From the NCBI RefSeq assembly GCF_021130785.1, contig NC_060213.1, forward strand, positions 69,925,501 to 69,989,500: a DNA stretch of 64,000 bases. The letters are read 5' to 3'. The position numbers were made by a program, and so were the translations under genes. Positions within the stretch are counted from its first letter, which is position 1, and each line of letters opens with the position of its first letter. This stretch comes from Homalodisca vitripennis (taxonomy: Eukaryota > Arthropoda > Insecta > Hemiptera > Cicadellidae). Below are positions 21,431-33,662 of this stretch, one piece after another. The notes beneath the pieces were generated by a model, which worked only from the letters and a program-made list of their open reading frames with translations, searched no databases and had not been told where the DNA came from.

Positions 21431-22712
21431 AACTTAACTAGACAACACAAGTTCTTGCTGAAGTTTTCTAACAAAGTTTATAACAGTTTGTTTAAGTTTA
21501 TTAAAAATTCACTGGATACTTTATAGCAGAGTGGCGCAGTCAATATAACGACTTGGATTGTAGATATTAATATTCCAGAGTATTAATATTTAAATTATCA
21601 ATGAGACATCCAAGACGATATAAAATATTTTTTTGATTAGTAAGCTCCTAGTGAATATTCAGTACAATTTATTACTAAATTGTTTAACTATTAAATATTA
21701 TCTGGTTTGTCTAAAATAAAAATCACAGTTCTAAATAAAAACAATGGATTTATTTTAAGCTGGCAAATTAATAAGTTCAAAGTTTCAGTATTTTCATCAC
21801 TCTATTTTCCACAAAGAATTGAAAAACCGTTTAGTAAATTTAAAAAATCCTTTGGCAAGAAATAAAAATATTAATCAAATATATCAAACTAAAAATCAGA
21901 GCTCTCTTCTAAAATAAAATAATAAAGTTTTAAAATAAAAATGAAATACCACTTGGAAATAACTAAAATAAAAATGTTCACTTCTAAGTTCACTCAAAAT
22001 TCAAAATAAAAATTTAAACTTCTCTTTCCACTATTTGAACCTTAACTTTCAAGTCTCTGGAATTCCGATTACAACTCTCTCAAACAATTATTAATGTTCG
22101 ATTAATTTCCAATTAATAATTCACAACAAAACAGATCCAATTAAATATTAATAAATTACTACTTTTCCAAATCTCAATTAAAGTTATTAACAAAATTCAA
22201 TTTTAATTCACTTTTCTTGCAAGCATGAACCAAATGTAACTTGTATGATTCTATTATGCTCTTTTCTTCCTCGAGAATAAGTTATTCAGATTGCTCTGTA
22301 GTTTCTATGAATTTAATTTTTTCCTATAAAAAGACAACAAAATTAATTTAATATCAGATCAAGAAGACTATTTCAATAAAACGTACAATAAATTTGGTGC
22401 TTACGTCAAAATCCCTCGCGGAAAAAAAATTATGAAACACGGCGCACTGTAATCAACTTAATCACGAAAATAACCAAAAGAAGGGCGAAAATTATGAGCG
22501 GACGCTTAAATACTTCCCTTTCCAACCAACTTATCAGGACATCCGCGGTGTTCTCTCATTGGTCCAGCTGTATCAAACAAGGAGAACAATACTCGCAACA
22601 AGACAAGTTCTAATCAATTCAAGGCAGTCAACCTGCCTTCCTAACAATTTAAAACTACCAGTACTAACATGCCAAAGGATTACATGTTCGTTTTTACCCT
22701 GACATTTCACAA
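21431..22712 (-). mobile_element. leader and possible LTR of the gag element
   Basis: In gag orientation the segment opens with TGTGAAATGTCAGGG (22712-22698), an LTR-like start, and has a TATA-like TATTTAAGCG at 22512-22503. A long AT-rich leader then runs to the gag start. It contains several near copies of ATTTTTATTTTAG (for example near 21715, 21965 and 22000). I could not find a matching 3' LTR within the window, so the LTR call is tentative. Confidence 0.35.
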
Positions 22713-22719
22713 TCTAATC

Positions 22720-23663
22720 TAAAATTAAATCCCAATATTTCGATCCCAAAATTTTCATTTAATTTGAGTTTTAATTAAAAAAATAAATCAATGTAGCTTT
22801 AAAAACGCTACAGGAACATAGGTAACGTAAACTTTGAATTAAAAAGATTGTGTATGGGATTTGGGTTGAAGCGGTTCTTAAGGATTATTTTATACAAAGA
22901 TTATATTTTTTTAATATTCATTTATTTTTGGAGATTTTTATGTAGTATTGTACATTTATTATTATTTTATTCTTATTTTTTAATCAAAATTTATTCTACG
23001 TACATGTATGTTTTCTGTATAATGCTATTTCATTAAATTACAATAAAATATGATTAATTTTAAAATAATTCTTTTATACATGTAAAAAAGATAGATGTTA
23101 AGATTAAATTTTTCCATTATTGTTACTTCAAATAGAGTTTAAGGTTTTAAATTGTTCTACATGTTTAGTATTCCTTATAGATATTCAATTTTGGCAAATC
23201 CTAGGATAAAATTCTTTGTGTAAAAAGAACGTTATATGTTTTTTAGGGTTAATTAAAAAATCTAAGCACAGTATAAGAGGTATTAAGTATTCATTGTTTA
23301 AATTAGGCATAAGTAAAGAACATTAGTTTTAGTTCTCGGTTACTCGAAAAAAAGATGTTTAGATTTTGATATGAATAAATAAGTGTTGATGTATTGTTGT
23401 TGTCCGTGGCCTATAACTGGGAGTCTGTTAAGTGTTTAAATATTTAAAACTTTGGTACATTTAGGTTATACCCATATAAAATAAACATTCTAATGCAAAA
23501 AAAATTTGTAAACCTAAATTAAAATGTCGCTTACAAGAATTTAAGGAAACCTTTTTAGTACGATTACTGTCTAAGATATCATTGACAGGTTTAAAAGTAG
23601 TTTTTAAAATAACCTATTGAATTTATGACACAAATGCTTTCACCAATTGTATTTTATTTTTAG
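22720..23663 (+). other. GrD intron 1, 3' part
   Basis: AT-rich; no gene. It ends in a pyrimidine tract and the exon 2 acceptor. Confidence 0.6.
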
Positions 23664-23938
23664 GCAATATGCTCTTGACGATTAAGAAACTTAAAATACT
23701 GATGAACACCTACTGGATGCTGTGTGGCGCCTTACACTAGGCTAATGTCTTCTACTGCTATCAGCTGATTTCCGTGATGTTTAACTCATTTATTCTCATC
23801 ACTATAACGTGTTACACCTTTTTCTTGTACGTCAGAGATGGCAACATGTTCGCCATCGTCACTGAAGGAGCCTGGATCCTTACTCATATTTACTACGTGG
23901 TTGTGTTGGTAAACTCAAGCACAGACGTCACTAACTCG
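23664..23938 (+). CDS. GrD exon 2, contains the in-frame TAG
   Basis: Acceptor TATTTTTAG, then GC completes Arg232. It reads MLLTIKKLKILMNTYWMLCG, then ALH-TAG-ANVFYC, then hydrophobic sequence to VLVNSSTDVTNS, donor TCG/GTAAAT. Apart from the TAG it is open throughout and the same length as GrA exon 2 (275 nt). Confidence 0.88.
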
Positions 23939-24398
23939 GTAAATGTGTATTAGCAAGTTCTTAATTATTTTTACTAGCGTTTTATGTAACTCATTATACG
24001 AAATAGCTCTACAAAACAAAAATTTTATAAGAATCTTCTATTACATCCTACATAAAGGATGGGCTATAATTCCTGATGTGTTTTAGTCCACGAAACTTGA
24101 TGACAACTACGTGATTTTAATTAATACGTGATTTTATGCATTTTAGGAGTGTAAACTATAACTAAAATATAGATTTTCTTTAAAGAAATTCCAATAGATC
24201 GCTTGCTGGAGACGTCAATTGCCTAATCAGTCATCGTGCAACAAAATGAGATGGGTTGCAGAGATAAGGTTTCATCTCATATCGAAAACCGAGATCAAGG
24301 ATCTTTGCAGACATCTCGTTAACCTTTCAATGGCCTGTTCAATCAAGGAATATGAAGTAGGGTACACTTTTTGTCCTTAAAGTTTCAAAGATGCGTAG

Positions 24399-24485
24399 TG
24401 AAATGAAATGAAAAATGTCTTTATTAAAGGCGAAGTTAGGACTATCAAGTCCTCTCTACCACTTAACCTCTTAAAAAGTAAACTA

Positions 24486-24560
<75 letters not shown>

Positions 24561-24800
24561 ATAAAAAATAAATCTATTTATTTACATTATGCATTAACAC
24601 AATCTTAGCTTAAAAAATAAAAACATATATAATTAATGTAACTTTATACATATTTACAATACAATAAGACACACACGCATTCATTCAAATTGCATTCAGT
24701 TGCCCGAAGTACCACATTCCAAAGCCGCCAACCGCTATACCCCCTGAGCCCCCAGCATCAAGGCCCTGACCTCCGCCCCGAAGCGAGCGCGCGTTGTATC
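24399..24800 (-). mobile_element. retroposon 3' fragment in GrD intron 2
   Basis: On the minus strand a GC-rich block (24700-24795) leads through a simple-repeat insertion to AGTCCTAACTTCGCCTTTAA and CATTTTTCATTTCATTTC. The terminus matches the plus-strand copy at 10024-10100. The GC-rich block stands out sharply from the intron. Confidence 0.5.
24486..24552. repeat. (CA)n(TA)n microsatellite
   Basis: About 12 CA units followed by about 22 TA units. Confidence 0.95.
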
Positions 24801-24934
24801 AGATAAGAATAGGATATAATCACATTTGGTTATGATCACTTATAAATATTTAGTTAGTTTAATTGGTTAATTTATAGTTTCAAGTATATGGGCAAGTTTC
24901 ATTTCAAAATTGTTAATTTCAATTATTATTCTAG

Positions 24935-25003
24935 GCTAACGAGACTAGCCAGATGATATGCAAGTTTATCAACAGTAGCCTGGACCCGGTCCTAAGGAGA
25001 CAG
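24935..25003 (+). CDS. GrD exon 3
   Basis: Phase-0 exon of 69 nt between ATTCTAG and CAG/GTAATA, coding ANETSQMICKFINSSLDPVL and three more residues. It matches GrA exon 3. Confidence 0.87.
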
Positions 25004-25124
25004 GTAATAATAAAAAAAATATAATTATAATTATTCTGTGTAACCAATCAATATGCTTTAAGTTTCATTTTACTCGATTTGTATTGTAATCCTTAAATTG
25101 TATCCGTTAAAATATAACATAGTT

Positions 25125-26470
25125 CTAACCTCCTCAGGCATAGATGACATATCCGCCTAATTTACAAATAACAGCAAAAAAGAACTAACTGTGGCACTAA
25201 CAAACATCGTAAATAAATCACTTCAACAAGGAATCTTCGCTGACCAACTAAAAATCTCCAAAGTTTATCCCAAATTCAAGAAGCGACCAACAACAGAGAT
25301 TAATAGCTACCGCCCAATATCTCTCATACCAACTTTTTCAAAAATAATTGACAAAATTGTAATGTAATAACTCCCGCACTACCGCAACCAAAACAAATTG
25401 TTTACACACCAACAACATGGATTCCTTAAGGGCAAATCGACGTCCACGGTCCTGATACAGCTTGTCGAGAACATCCTGGACAGGCTGGAGGAAGGCTGTG
25501 CAGTTACTAGTCTTTTTATGAACTCCACCAAGTCATAACTATCTAATAATAAAAATGAAAGCCCTGAGCCTAGCTGTACAATCAGAAAACTGTTTCTTAA
25601 GCTATCTGAGTGGCAGAAAACAACGCGTTGAGCTGCGGCACGCTGCTGGTGATACAACAAAAGGGTCCACTCTAAACTACTCCAAGTAAAGCGAGAGATA
25701 CCGCAAGGCTCAGTCTTGGACCAGCATTATTTCTACTACTAACAAACGACCTGCCAAGTAATGTACGCATACGATAAGGTTGTCACACTTGCAAAAAAAA
25801 GAAAATTGGTTACTTACTACTAACACTGACGCAGCTATCAATTTGATCAAAGAATACTGTGATCCCTATGACTTAATCCTCAATGACACTAAAGCTGTTC
25901 AGTCTTAGACTAAAAATAAAAATAAAATGGAAGGATCAATGTACTGGACTATAAAACCAACACCAAGCATCTTGGCATCATAATAGACTCCAGCATCTTG
26001 TGGAAAAACACATGGACCAGCTGTGCAAGAAGATCAGTGCAGGCGCTTGCCTTATTCGGACTCAAGCAAATAAGCATCTCAGAGGCAACAAGAACTGCAT
26101 ACTTTGCCTTTCTTGAATCCCACCTAAGATACGACATAGCTACGTGGGGTGGAACCACCGAAAAAAACCTTGAAAGAGTCCTCACTCTACAAAGAGAAAG
26201 CTGCCGAAAAGCATTTTTTGAGTTAAAGATCCTCACATTATTGACACTCTACATACAAAAGGCCATCATCTACACAAAAACTGAGACATAGAGACATCGA
26301 TAATATAAGATGAAGTAATATGAGATGTTTCAAATCAATTCTAAGAATACGATTATGGTACTGTATCCTCTCTCTCAAAGGACCCAAACGGGACCTGGCA
26401 TTGTTCCGAAAAGCTAAAAGCCAATTAAAACGGAAATTATAAAAGAACAACCTATAAAGTTAAAAACGAT
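25125..26470 (+). mobile_element. decayed LINE in GrD intron 3
   Basis: Conceptual reading gives SGIDDISA, then NIVNKSLQQGIFADQLKISK and INSYRPISLIPTFSKIIDK (RT start), HQQHGFLKGKSTSTVLIQLV, SYLSGRKQRVEL, EIPQGSVLGPALF, and after 25960 TKHLGIIIDSSILWK, then TAYFAFLESHLRYDIATWGG and a final LQRESCRKAFFELKILTLL. This is the order of a jockey-type ORF2 from the RT to the C-terminal domain. There are several stops and a deletion at the second catalytic block. Confidence 0.82.
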
Positions 26471-26474
26471 TATA

Positions 26475-27572
26475 GTACTAATAAAATGAATTATTTAAAA
26501 ACACACAATGAATTATTACATTTATAAAAATTAGAATAAAATAACTAAACCCATACTCACAACATCAGTATCAAGTAACAACACAATAATATGTTTATAA
26601 CACAGATACGTTTAAATTCATAGTTTCCTTTAAACGAATCGACGTAGCCACTGTGGGTGTAAAATAGAGGCAATAAATTTATTTTTCAATGCCGGATTTT
26701 ACCTATTGTATTAAATTCACTGTAAGTGTGAAGATAAAAGTGGGCTTTTTAATCTTTTTTAATTCTGGGCTATTTTTTAAATGCAATAATAAAAAGATCT
26801 TAATGTCCTCCGAATCAAAATTTTGTAATACTAACACTTTTATGCTAACTTAAACACCATTGATAATATTTTGTGTGCCTTTGCAAACCACTTGTGTATT
26901 AAGTCTGTTTAGCTCCATTAGTATTCATAATAGAGATAAACAATTTAAGTTTCATATTATCTAGTATTTAATTTTATAATAAAATCGCAAAAAAATTGAA
27001 ATAATAATCCTAATATTGAAATAAGTAAACTATTTTATAAATCAACACAAATTCGAACAAATATTTAATTTGTTATTTACAACTATCAATTATTTTTTTC
27101 AAGTTAGTAATCCGTTAATCATTCTCATAACATGAAATTTAACTCATTTTTAACTAACGCTTTTCATGAAGTAAAACTTATAAAAATTCACTGTTTTCAT
27201 AAGTTATGGTTTTACAAATTATTAAATTTCATCATTTTTAAAATATTAATAAAATAATATTGTTATTTGTAAGATAATATTAAAAACATAGTCTCAAAGT
27301 TTGTAAATTCTAGTGCCATAGCTTAAGATATTCCTAATATAACATGTTGTTTCTAACAAAAGACTTACATCCAGACAAGGTGAAAGCAGTTTATTGTTTG
27401 TCATATACAGACAGTTACATCTTGTATTATTTAATTACCTTAACAATCTCTCACATGCTGATGGCCGGTTGCATATTTATCCCCTTTGCATCCTTTAGAG
27501 ATCTATCAAAATTTTAATCTATTAGAAATGTTTTTACAATCAATTGGTTATAATCATTAGATCTTTTTCCAG
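26475..27572 (+). other. GrD intron 3, 3' part
   Basis: AT-rich, no gene seen. Confidence 0.6.
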
Positions 27573-27662
27573 CTGGAAGGGTTTCTCCTGCAGTTTCCCC
27601 ATCACAACGCAAGATTCTCTGCTCTTGGATACTTTCCGATGCACAACGAAACCCTCACAGCG
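27573..27662 (+). CDS. GrD exon 4
   Basis: Follows TTTTTCCAG and reads LEGFLLQFPHHNARFSALGY, then FPMHNETLTA, donor GCG/GTAGAT. Same 90-nt length and phase as in GrA. Confidence 0.9.
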
Positions 27663-27816
27663 GTAGATATTTCTTTTTGTATGAAACCTACGCAGTCTAA
27701 TTATATTGTGTCTACTGTAATAACAATCCTGAATACTATTCTATCTATAACTCATATATAATGTAGCACCAAACCTGACATAGTATGTTGACTGACAATG
27801 TATTCTGTCTGTACAG

Positions 27817-27885
27817 ATGGCTGGAGCGGTGACAACGTACCTGGTAATACTGATCCAATTCCAGGCTCAACCACCATCCATCTAG
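27817..27885 (+). CDS. GrD exon 5 with TYLVILIQF
   Basis: Follows CTGTCTGTACAG and reads MAGAVTTYLVILIQFQAQPP and two more residues, then TAG 27883-27885. The acceptor sequence is nearly identical to that of GrA exon 5. Confidence 0.92.
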   Translation: MAGAVTTYLVILIQFQAQPPSI

Positions 27886-28705
27886 AGTAACATGGGTTTC
27901 AAAACCAAGTCCCTATACTTCAACTTTGTATTTATTAGGTACTACTTGTTTCCCGCGACTTTGCACCCCTTTTGTAAGTTTTTCCCGTGTATTAGCACTT
28001 CTGGTTCAAGAGAATTATATTTCCAAAGCCGATGTAGAGTTTGTCTTATTGCCACGTTCAAGAAAATCTGTCAAAAGTGTATGTTTATAGCCATTCTACA
28101 TTTGCATGTACTTTATTATAAACACTCAAGACTTAAGATCAGATTAAAAAGATTTAAATTTAAGTATATATTTAGGAAATTATATATACTTCTACATATA
28201 AGTATATATCAGTTATATATTTATTATTGGTACTAACCATTACTTATCAATTGTTACGTGTTAATCGTTAATTAGTGGTATTTGTAAGGTGAGCCTAGTA
28301 AGTAAGCCATTTGGAGAAGTCTCATTTTAAATACATTATATCATTATTCCAAAACAAACTCCATTTGAAAAAAGGGACTTGTCACTTAGAGTTCTAAAAT
28401 AAAAATTGTCTTTGACCATTAAAAAGCGTAATAGATGAAACCTTCACTCCGATACAGTTTTTTATACCACGCAAAATCCAAGCTGGAGTGTTTATACGAC
28501 GTGCCAAACTGGAGTTTGTTACGAAACGCGTTGTATAGTTCAATATTTTAGAAATAAAAATACGTAGTATTAATCAATTTATGAGAATATTATCTAATGA
28601 TCTGGTTAAATCACTAACATGGCTTTTGCTAATTAATATGATTATGAAATTTCAATACCTAGAGTGCAATAACTTTTTGCTAAAATAGTGAACAAACCCA
28701 TATTT
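27886..28705. other. GrD 3' flank, no further gene
   Basis: A 114-codon plus-strand frame (27892-28236) is low-complexity and AT-driven; I read it as 3' UTR or flank. Confidence 0.45.
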
Positions 28706-28709
28706 GATT

Positions 28710-28960
28710 ATTTACAATGAGTAACTTAAGTGGATTTCAATTAAAAATGGTGATTTGTTTAGTGGTTCCAAATAAAAATATGCAGATGTAATTAATTTAC
28801 AAGCACTCTCTTGTTTGTAATTTCCGAGCGGCTTCATTTAATTCTGCAAAACACGTTTTTGTTGGTTGTTACGTTCCACCAACCAAGTTTGGTTAGAAAG
28901 TAAATTTACAATGGGTAACTTAAGTGGATAAGAATAAAATTGGTGATTTGTCTAGTGGTC
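28710..28960 (+). repeat. pair of ~58-bp direct repeats
   Basis: 28710-28767 and 28904-28960 share ATTTACAATG-GTAACTTAAG, then TGG, AAAAT-GGTGATTTG and TAGTGGT, separated by about 136 bases. Confidence 0.7.
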
Positions 28961-28964
28961 CTTT

Positions 28965-31900
28965 TTGACAGCGAACAACTTTTATACAACTATTAATTAA
29001 AGTTATAATAATGTGTGTTACAAAAATAAGTACTAATATAAAACAGCTTTTTTAATTGCCTAAGATTTACTGTAGAATATTAAAACTTCAAACATAGGTA
29101 TTAGTAATTTCTTTACTGTGAATGCGTTTAGGAAATTATAAGACGTTAATTATCACAGACATTTGAGAATCTCATGAGGATTAAGACTTTGGGAATGTAT
29201 TGGCTTTGCAAACAAATTTATTTTGTTAATTTGATGGCATCATTGCAATACACTGGCTTTCTGGGCCGGTTGAATGGAGAGTTTAAATGTCCAATTTATT
29301 TCTACCATCATTATGTTTCGTTCCTATTTTCTATCTATAGAATCGTATAAAATCCATCAGTTAAGTATGGGTAACAAATATTTATACTTATATAGTCATT
29401 TTAAGAAACAAGGTTTACGTTTTAACGCCTCTATAACTTAAGCCATTAATATATTTTCAATGACATTTATCACGTAGTATAACAAAAACGTAGATAATAA
29501 AAAATATTACAAATATGATTTACAACATAACCTGTAACCAAGTCAAGTCTGCTTAGCTGGCACGAGTTTATACATTATAAACAGTACTAAAATCTGTCAT
29601 AATTTAGATATAGGTACAAATAAATTTTAAATGTCTGCCGATTTGAAACCCTTTCCGGGCCAGATGTGTCCTGTGGACCGTAAATTCAAGACTAGTGATT
29701 TCAAACTTACAGCTCACAGAATAACCTCCAAACAATCAGAGATAAGAGGAGTGATTTTAAATATAATAGTAGTAAAAATTTTAAAAGGATTAATTAAACG
29801 ATATGCAAAAAATCACCAAGTGAATGCTTTACTGTCTACTTACAGGAAACTGCTCTTTTTCAAAGCACGTGCAGCTGAATTAAATTAAAGATAGCGCGGA
29901 TTCTGCAGAGCGCTTGTTTTAAATGAATTAACTCACCGAGTCCACTTCTCGGACTTGTAAAACAAAATACCTTTCTACCTCTATGTTTCATTTTAAAAAA
30001 TAAATAAAAATTGAGTAAAACCTAGAAACGGTAAATTCAAAAAGTATCTACCTAAAGAACGAGAAATAATTTATGCTCGCTAAAGTCACAATGTTCTCTC
30101 AGACGGATGGGTATTACTGAAATTGTGTAGCCTCACATACCTGAGGAGAAATGGTGGTAATAAAAAGATTATATTATTACTGCTCCCCAGGTCTCACTTC
30201 CTTCTAGTAATTTATAGTCTAGGAGCCGACAGCCAACCTCAAGGTATAGTTCCTATAATATATACCATAAATTGACATAAGTAAATAATCAAACACATAA
30301 CAGTTATATTATCCTCAGACATTTACATAATGCTAATATAAGTTACCAAATACGGGTCTGTATATTGTTAGCTGTTGTAATTGTTGTGTGTGTGTTTTGT
30401 GTGTGGTTATCTGTCTGATCAATGGTTATAAGTGTATTAGCTGTAAAACATATAATACAAGAAATAAAGCATTTCATATTTATATGATTTATCACACACT
30501 CTAATTTCGAACTATATCAAAACTCAGCATAGTTGACGATACTGGACTTCCTCTTGGAAAATTTCTTTAGAAATAAAAAAAATTCAAATTGGCTCTCATT
30601 TCCTGGTTCAATAATCGATTTCGTTTGTAGATTTCACTGAATAGTATTTTGGTAGTGAAAAAAGTTATTAACGTCAGCTCTGAAATAACATTAGAACCTA
30701 CGATGCAAATGCAGTCAAATATAAACTGCTATTCCTAATAGAATTTGAGAATTTCCAACACTATACAAAACAAGAAATGTGTAAATACAGTATTTAACAA
30801 GACACACTTCCAATTAAAAATTAAACGTAGAATATGCATTAACATATTTAATTTTCTAAGCTTTAGTGAAGCCTATTATTCGAAAGGCTGCCAATTTTAA
30901 ACGTAACTGCTGTTTTTTCCCATGATATACACACAAAAGATACCTAAAGACTTGTTATATTGCTACGGCTTCATTTCTATACAATGAACATCGAGTGCGA
31001 TGTTGATGTATGACACTCCATGGGACTTTGTTCAGCGTTGGTAAAAATTTTTCATTGGCCTCGTATGTGCAGCGAGAAAAAAAAACATAGAGTAAACAAA
31101 TTTTTTAACAAACTAAGCGAATTCATATGGCACTTTAAAATGCATTTTAGTAACACATGTAGCCTAGTAAAATTAAACCTATAGACTTCAAAATCGAAAT
31201 CTTTTTTATTGCAGCGACAATATGTACATTGTATGACAAACGTCAATACGGGGTTTCTAAAATTACAGGCATTCATACACACAATACACATTCTTACATA
31301 CAATTTTACAATCACGCCTTTTTCATTCTTCGACTTGGACTTTTGCATGCACCTCAGCGACTCCTTCTACGCGATACCTGATGATAAGTACACCCTTTGT
31401 TATAGGGCAAATGAATTCAATCCATCTCTGTTCACAGAATATTACGGGAAAGCCACATCTAATCCTAGTGTTCCTTTGTGTGATTCTTCCTGAACACATA
31501 AATAATAATCGCAAAAAACAAACTAGCACACAGATGATACCGTTGGAAAACAAACAATATTTTAACATACATTTTAGGTTGAACTAAGTAACGTCAAATT
31601 CTTACCAGGTGTCCTATTAGTATAAAAGCTTTCTTCCATGATTAAATAAGCTTAGTGTTATCCAATAGTACTTAGTCAAATACGTGCTCGCGGCGCTCAT
31701 TGCCGAGTTGAGGCAGTTCCAAAGTGTGACACGGCTGACAGTGAGCGTCACTCCGGTAAACGCTGTTAACTGTAAACGCTAAAATGTGTCACCGTTCGTT
31801 GAAACCCATTTTACCTTTACGTGAAACAGCCAGTCGTTTAGTATGTTACGTGCTCAGACTTGGATTTTTTACCGTTAGTGACGAACTTTTCAATAACAGC

Positions 31901-32175
31901 TTCATTGATATTACTACTGCTGGAGACTAATTCATACTGATATAAAGAATACCCTATAGTTCTAATAGATATTACCAATTAACTGCAGTTACACGAAAAG
32001 CAATGTCTTTGCATAAAATATAATCAAACCATGATAGTTAAAAAATTAATAATTTTTACTTTAATTATTTCTTTGTTTATTATCTTTCTTAATTATTTCT
32101 AATGGATAAAATAAATTCTGAGAATATCGTACTACATAAATAGATAGAACTAAAAACAATAAAATAAGGTCAAAC
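28965..32175. other. no supportable gene
   Basis: Contains an unrecognised 85-codon frame at 29631-29888 (MSADLKPFPGQMCPVDRKFK...), a short GT-rich run near 30383, and overlapping unrecognised frames at 31209-31587. A weak copy of the 12.9-kb dispersed repeat is at 31040-31100. Confidence 0.35.
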
Positions 32176-32184
32176 ACAAATATA

Positions 32185-32630
32185 GCCTGCAAAAAAATTG
32201 CATAAAATTAGAAATAGTTGTACAGCGCAAAAGGGTATGTTAATAGTTTTACAAAAATGCAAATCCGTTTCTGGAAGAAGCACTAAATTCCTGGTAATAC
32301 ACCTAGATCGAGGGTTGACATGGAATTGCCACTCTGACCATGTTTGCGCCAAATCATCCTCCTATGTCTTGAGGCCTTTAGCTAAGTATTGCCCAACTCA
32401 GGTTCTGATGACAGCGTACTATGGATTGATTTACCCCCACCTTACCTACTGAGTGGTATTGTGGGGTGCCTGTGCAAACAACCAGTTGACGAGAGTGTTC
32501 AAATTGCAGAAGCAAGCGATTCTAATAATAGCTCATTTGAATTTTAGAGAGTCATGTAGAGAAACCGTCAAAATATTTCGGCTGTTGACTCTGACAAGTC
32601 TCTACATAGTATAGAAGCCAAATAATTAAT
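32185..32630 (+). mobile_element. LINE ORF2 C-terminal relic
   Basis: Reads [20 protein letters not shown], then [20 protein letters not shown] and IYPHLTY, a stop, then VVLWGA, RVFKLQKQAILIIAHLNFRE and SCRETVKIFRLLTLTSLYI. This is the post-RT domain of jockey/CR1-type LINEs. The stop after LTY and the lack of flanking domains show it is dead. Confidence 0.8.
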
Positions 32631-33000
32631 GAACAAATAAAATTAATACTTCTTTCATTGATAGCTTCTCCTATGGCATTGCATTCTTAAAATTAAGCAT
32701 CCGCATAATACATTTTTAATAATAATAAATATTTTTCGTTTACCACTGTAAAAAAGGAAGAATATCTCATTAACTAGAACACCAATCTCACGTGTACAGG
32801 GGTTTCCTCAATAACATGCTGTGACATCAAAGGTTACCAGGTATATATTATTGTCACGTCGTCATTGAAACGTTTATTATTATAACCAACATTAACCAAA
32901 CCTAACTAAACAAGTTAATTTTTATTGATTGAATATTAACGTCAAATAAAATTAAGTTCTAATTGTTAGTACTTATAACAATAATCTCCTTCCGTTTTTT

Positions 33001-33115
33001 ACGTTTTTACAAAGGAATGAATGTTATCATATCAATATTTGGCTTATACGGTTTTAAGATCTTGGAGTATTAATATGGCAACATTGAGAGTTACTGTCCC
33101 ATTAGTGTTGTGCAA
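33001..33115 (+). repeat. direct repeat, copy 1
   Basis: Copy of 33663-33776 with only a few differences. Shared strings include TTTTTACAAAGGAATGAATG and GAGAGTTACTGTCCCATTAG. Confidence 0.85.
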
Positions 33116-33662
33116 TTGTAATTATGTATTAGGTTAGTACTTTACCTGAAGAAGAGATCAGATTGCAGAGTAGTGTTACCGATTTCTTGTTTCACTGAAC
33201 GATGGCAAATGTCCGGAACAATCCTTAACAATATCTATTAACAATAATCTATTTCTTCGTTATCGCTTCCGCAATGTGCGATATATAATTTATTAACTTT
33301 AGAATGAGAAATTTTAATTGCCTTTATTTTTGGTAAACATCTATACAATAATTTGTATAAAGGCAGTACTTACATATAGATTTTATTAATAACCAATACA
33401 CATTTTTTAGACGACGACCATTCTCAGTTCAGAAAAAAGTTAAATTGACTACATACCAACTTTGAACCAAAACAATACATTAGGATAAACAATAATAATT
33501 ATACAAACCTACTTCAAGCGATATTTTTCTTACTTAGTTTTCGATAGTTCCCAATATATTCAGATAGTGGCCATTAAAAGCTACAGAAATACACGATTGA
33601 ACCATTATAATCGATTAAGTTTACATAACTAATTTTATATTAGTTGTGGCTAGATAAAATAT

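Larger units (their letters stand above)
16898..27885 (+). pseudogene. gustatory receptor GrD, five exons, intact except one in-frame TAG
   Basis: Exons: 16898-17591, 23664-23938, 24935-25003, 27573-27662 and 27817-27885, total 1197 nt, 398 codons plus final TAG. All introns are GT..AG with phases 1, 0, 0, 0, identical to GrA, and exons 2-5 have the same lengths as in GrA. The protein begins MNRPSFPNKMFRFCQIFGGL and ends MAGAVTTYLVILIQFQAQ, the Gr signature. The only lesion seen is TAG at 23738-23740 (codon 257), where GrA has CAG. Either this is a young pseudogene or the stop is read through, as shown for some insect chemoreceptors. The open frame extends upstream of 16898, but this ATG aligns with the GrA start. 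Introns 1-3 hold transposons. Confidence 0.85.

Noticed and set aside
27892..28236. 114-residue plus-strand frame after GrD
   Set aside because: AT-driven, Tyr/Ile/Lys-rich at its end, no domain; most likely GrD 3' flank.
31209..31587. Four overlapping frames of 68-98 residues on both strands
   Set aside because: None shows recognisable motifs and they exclude one another.
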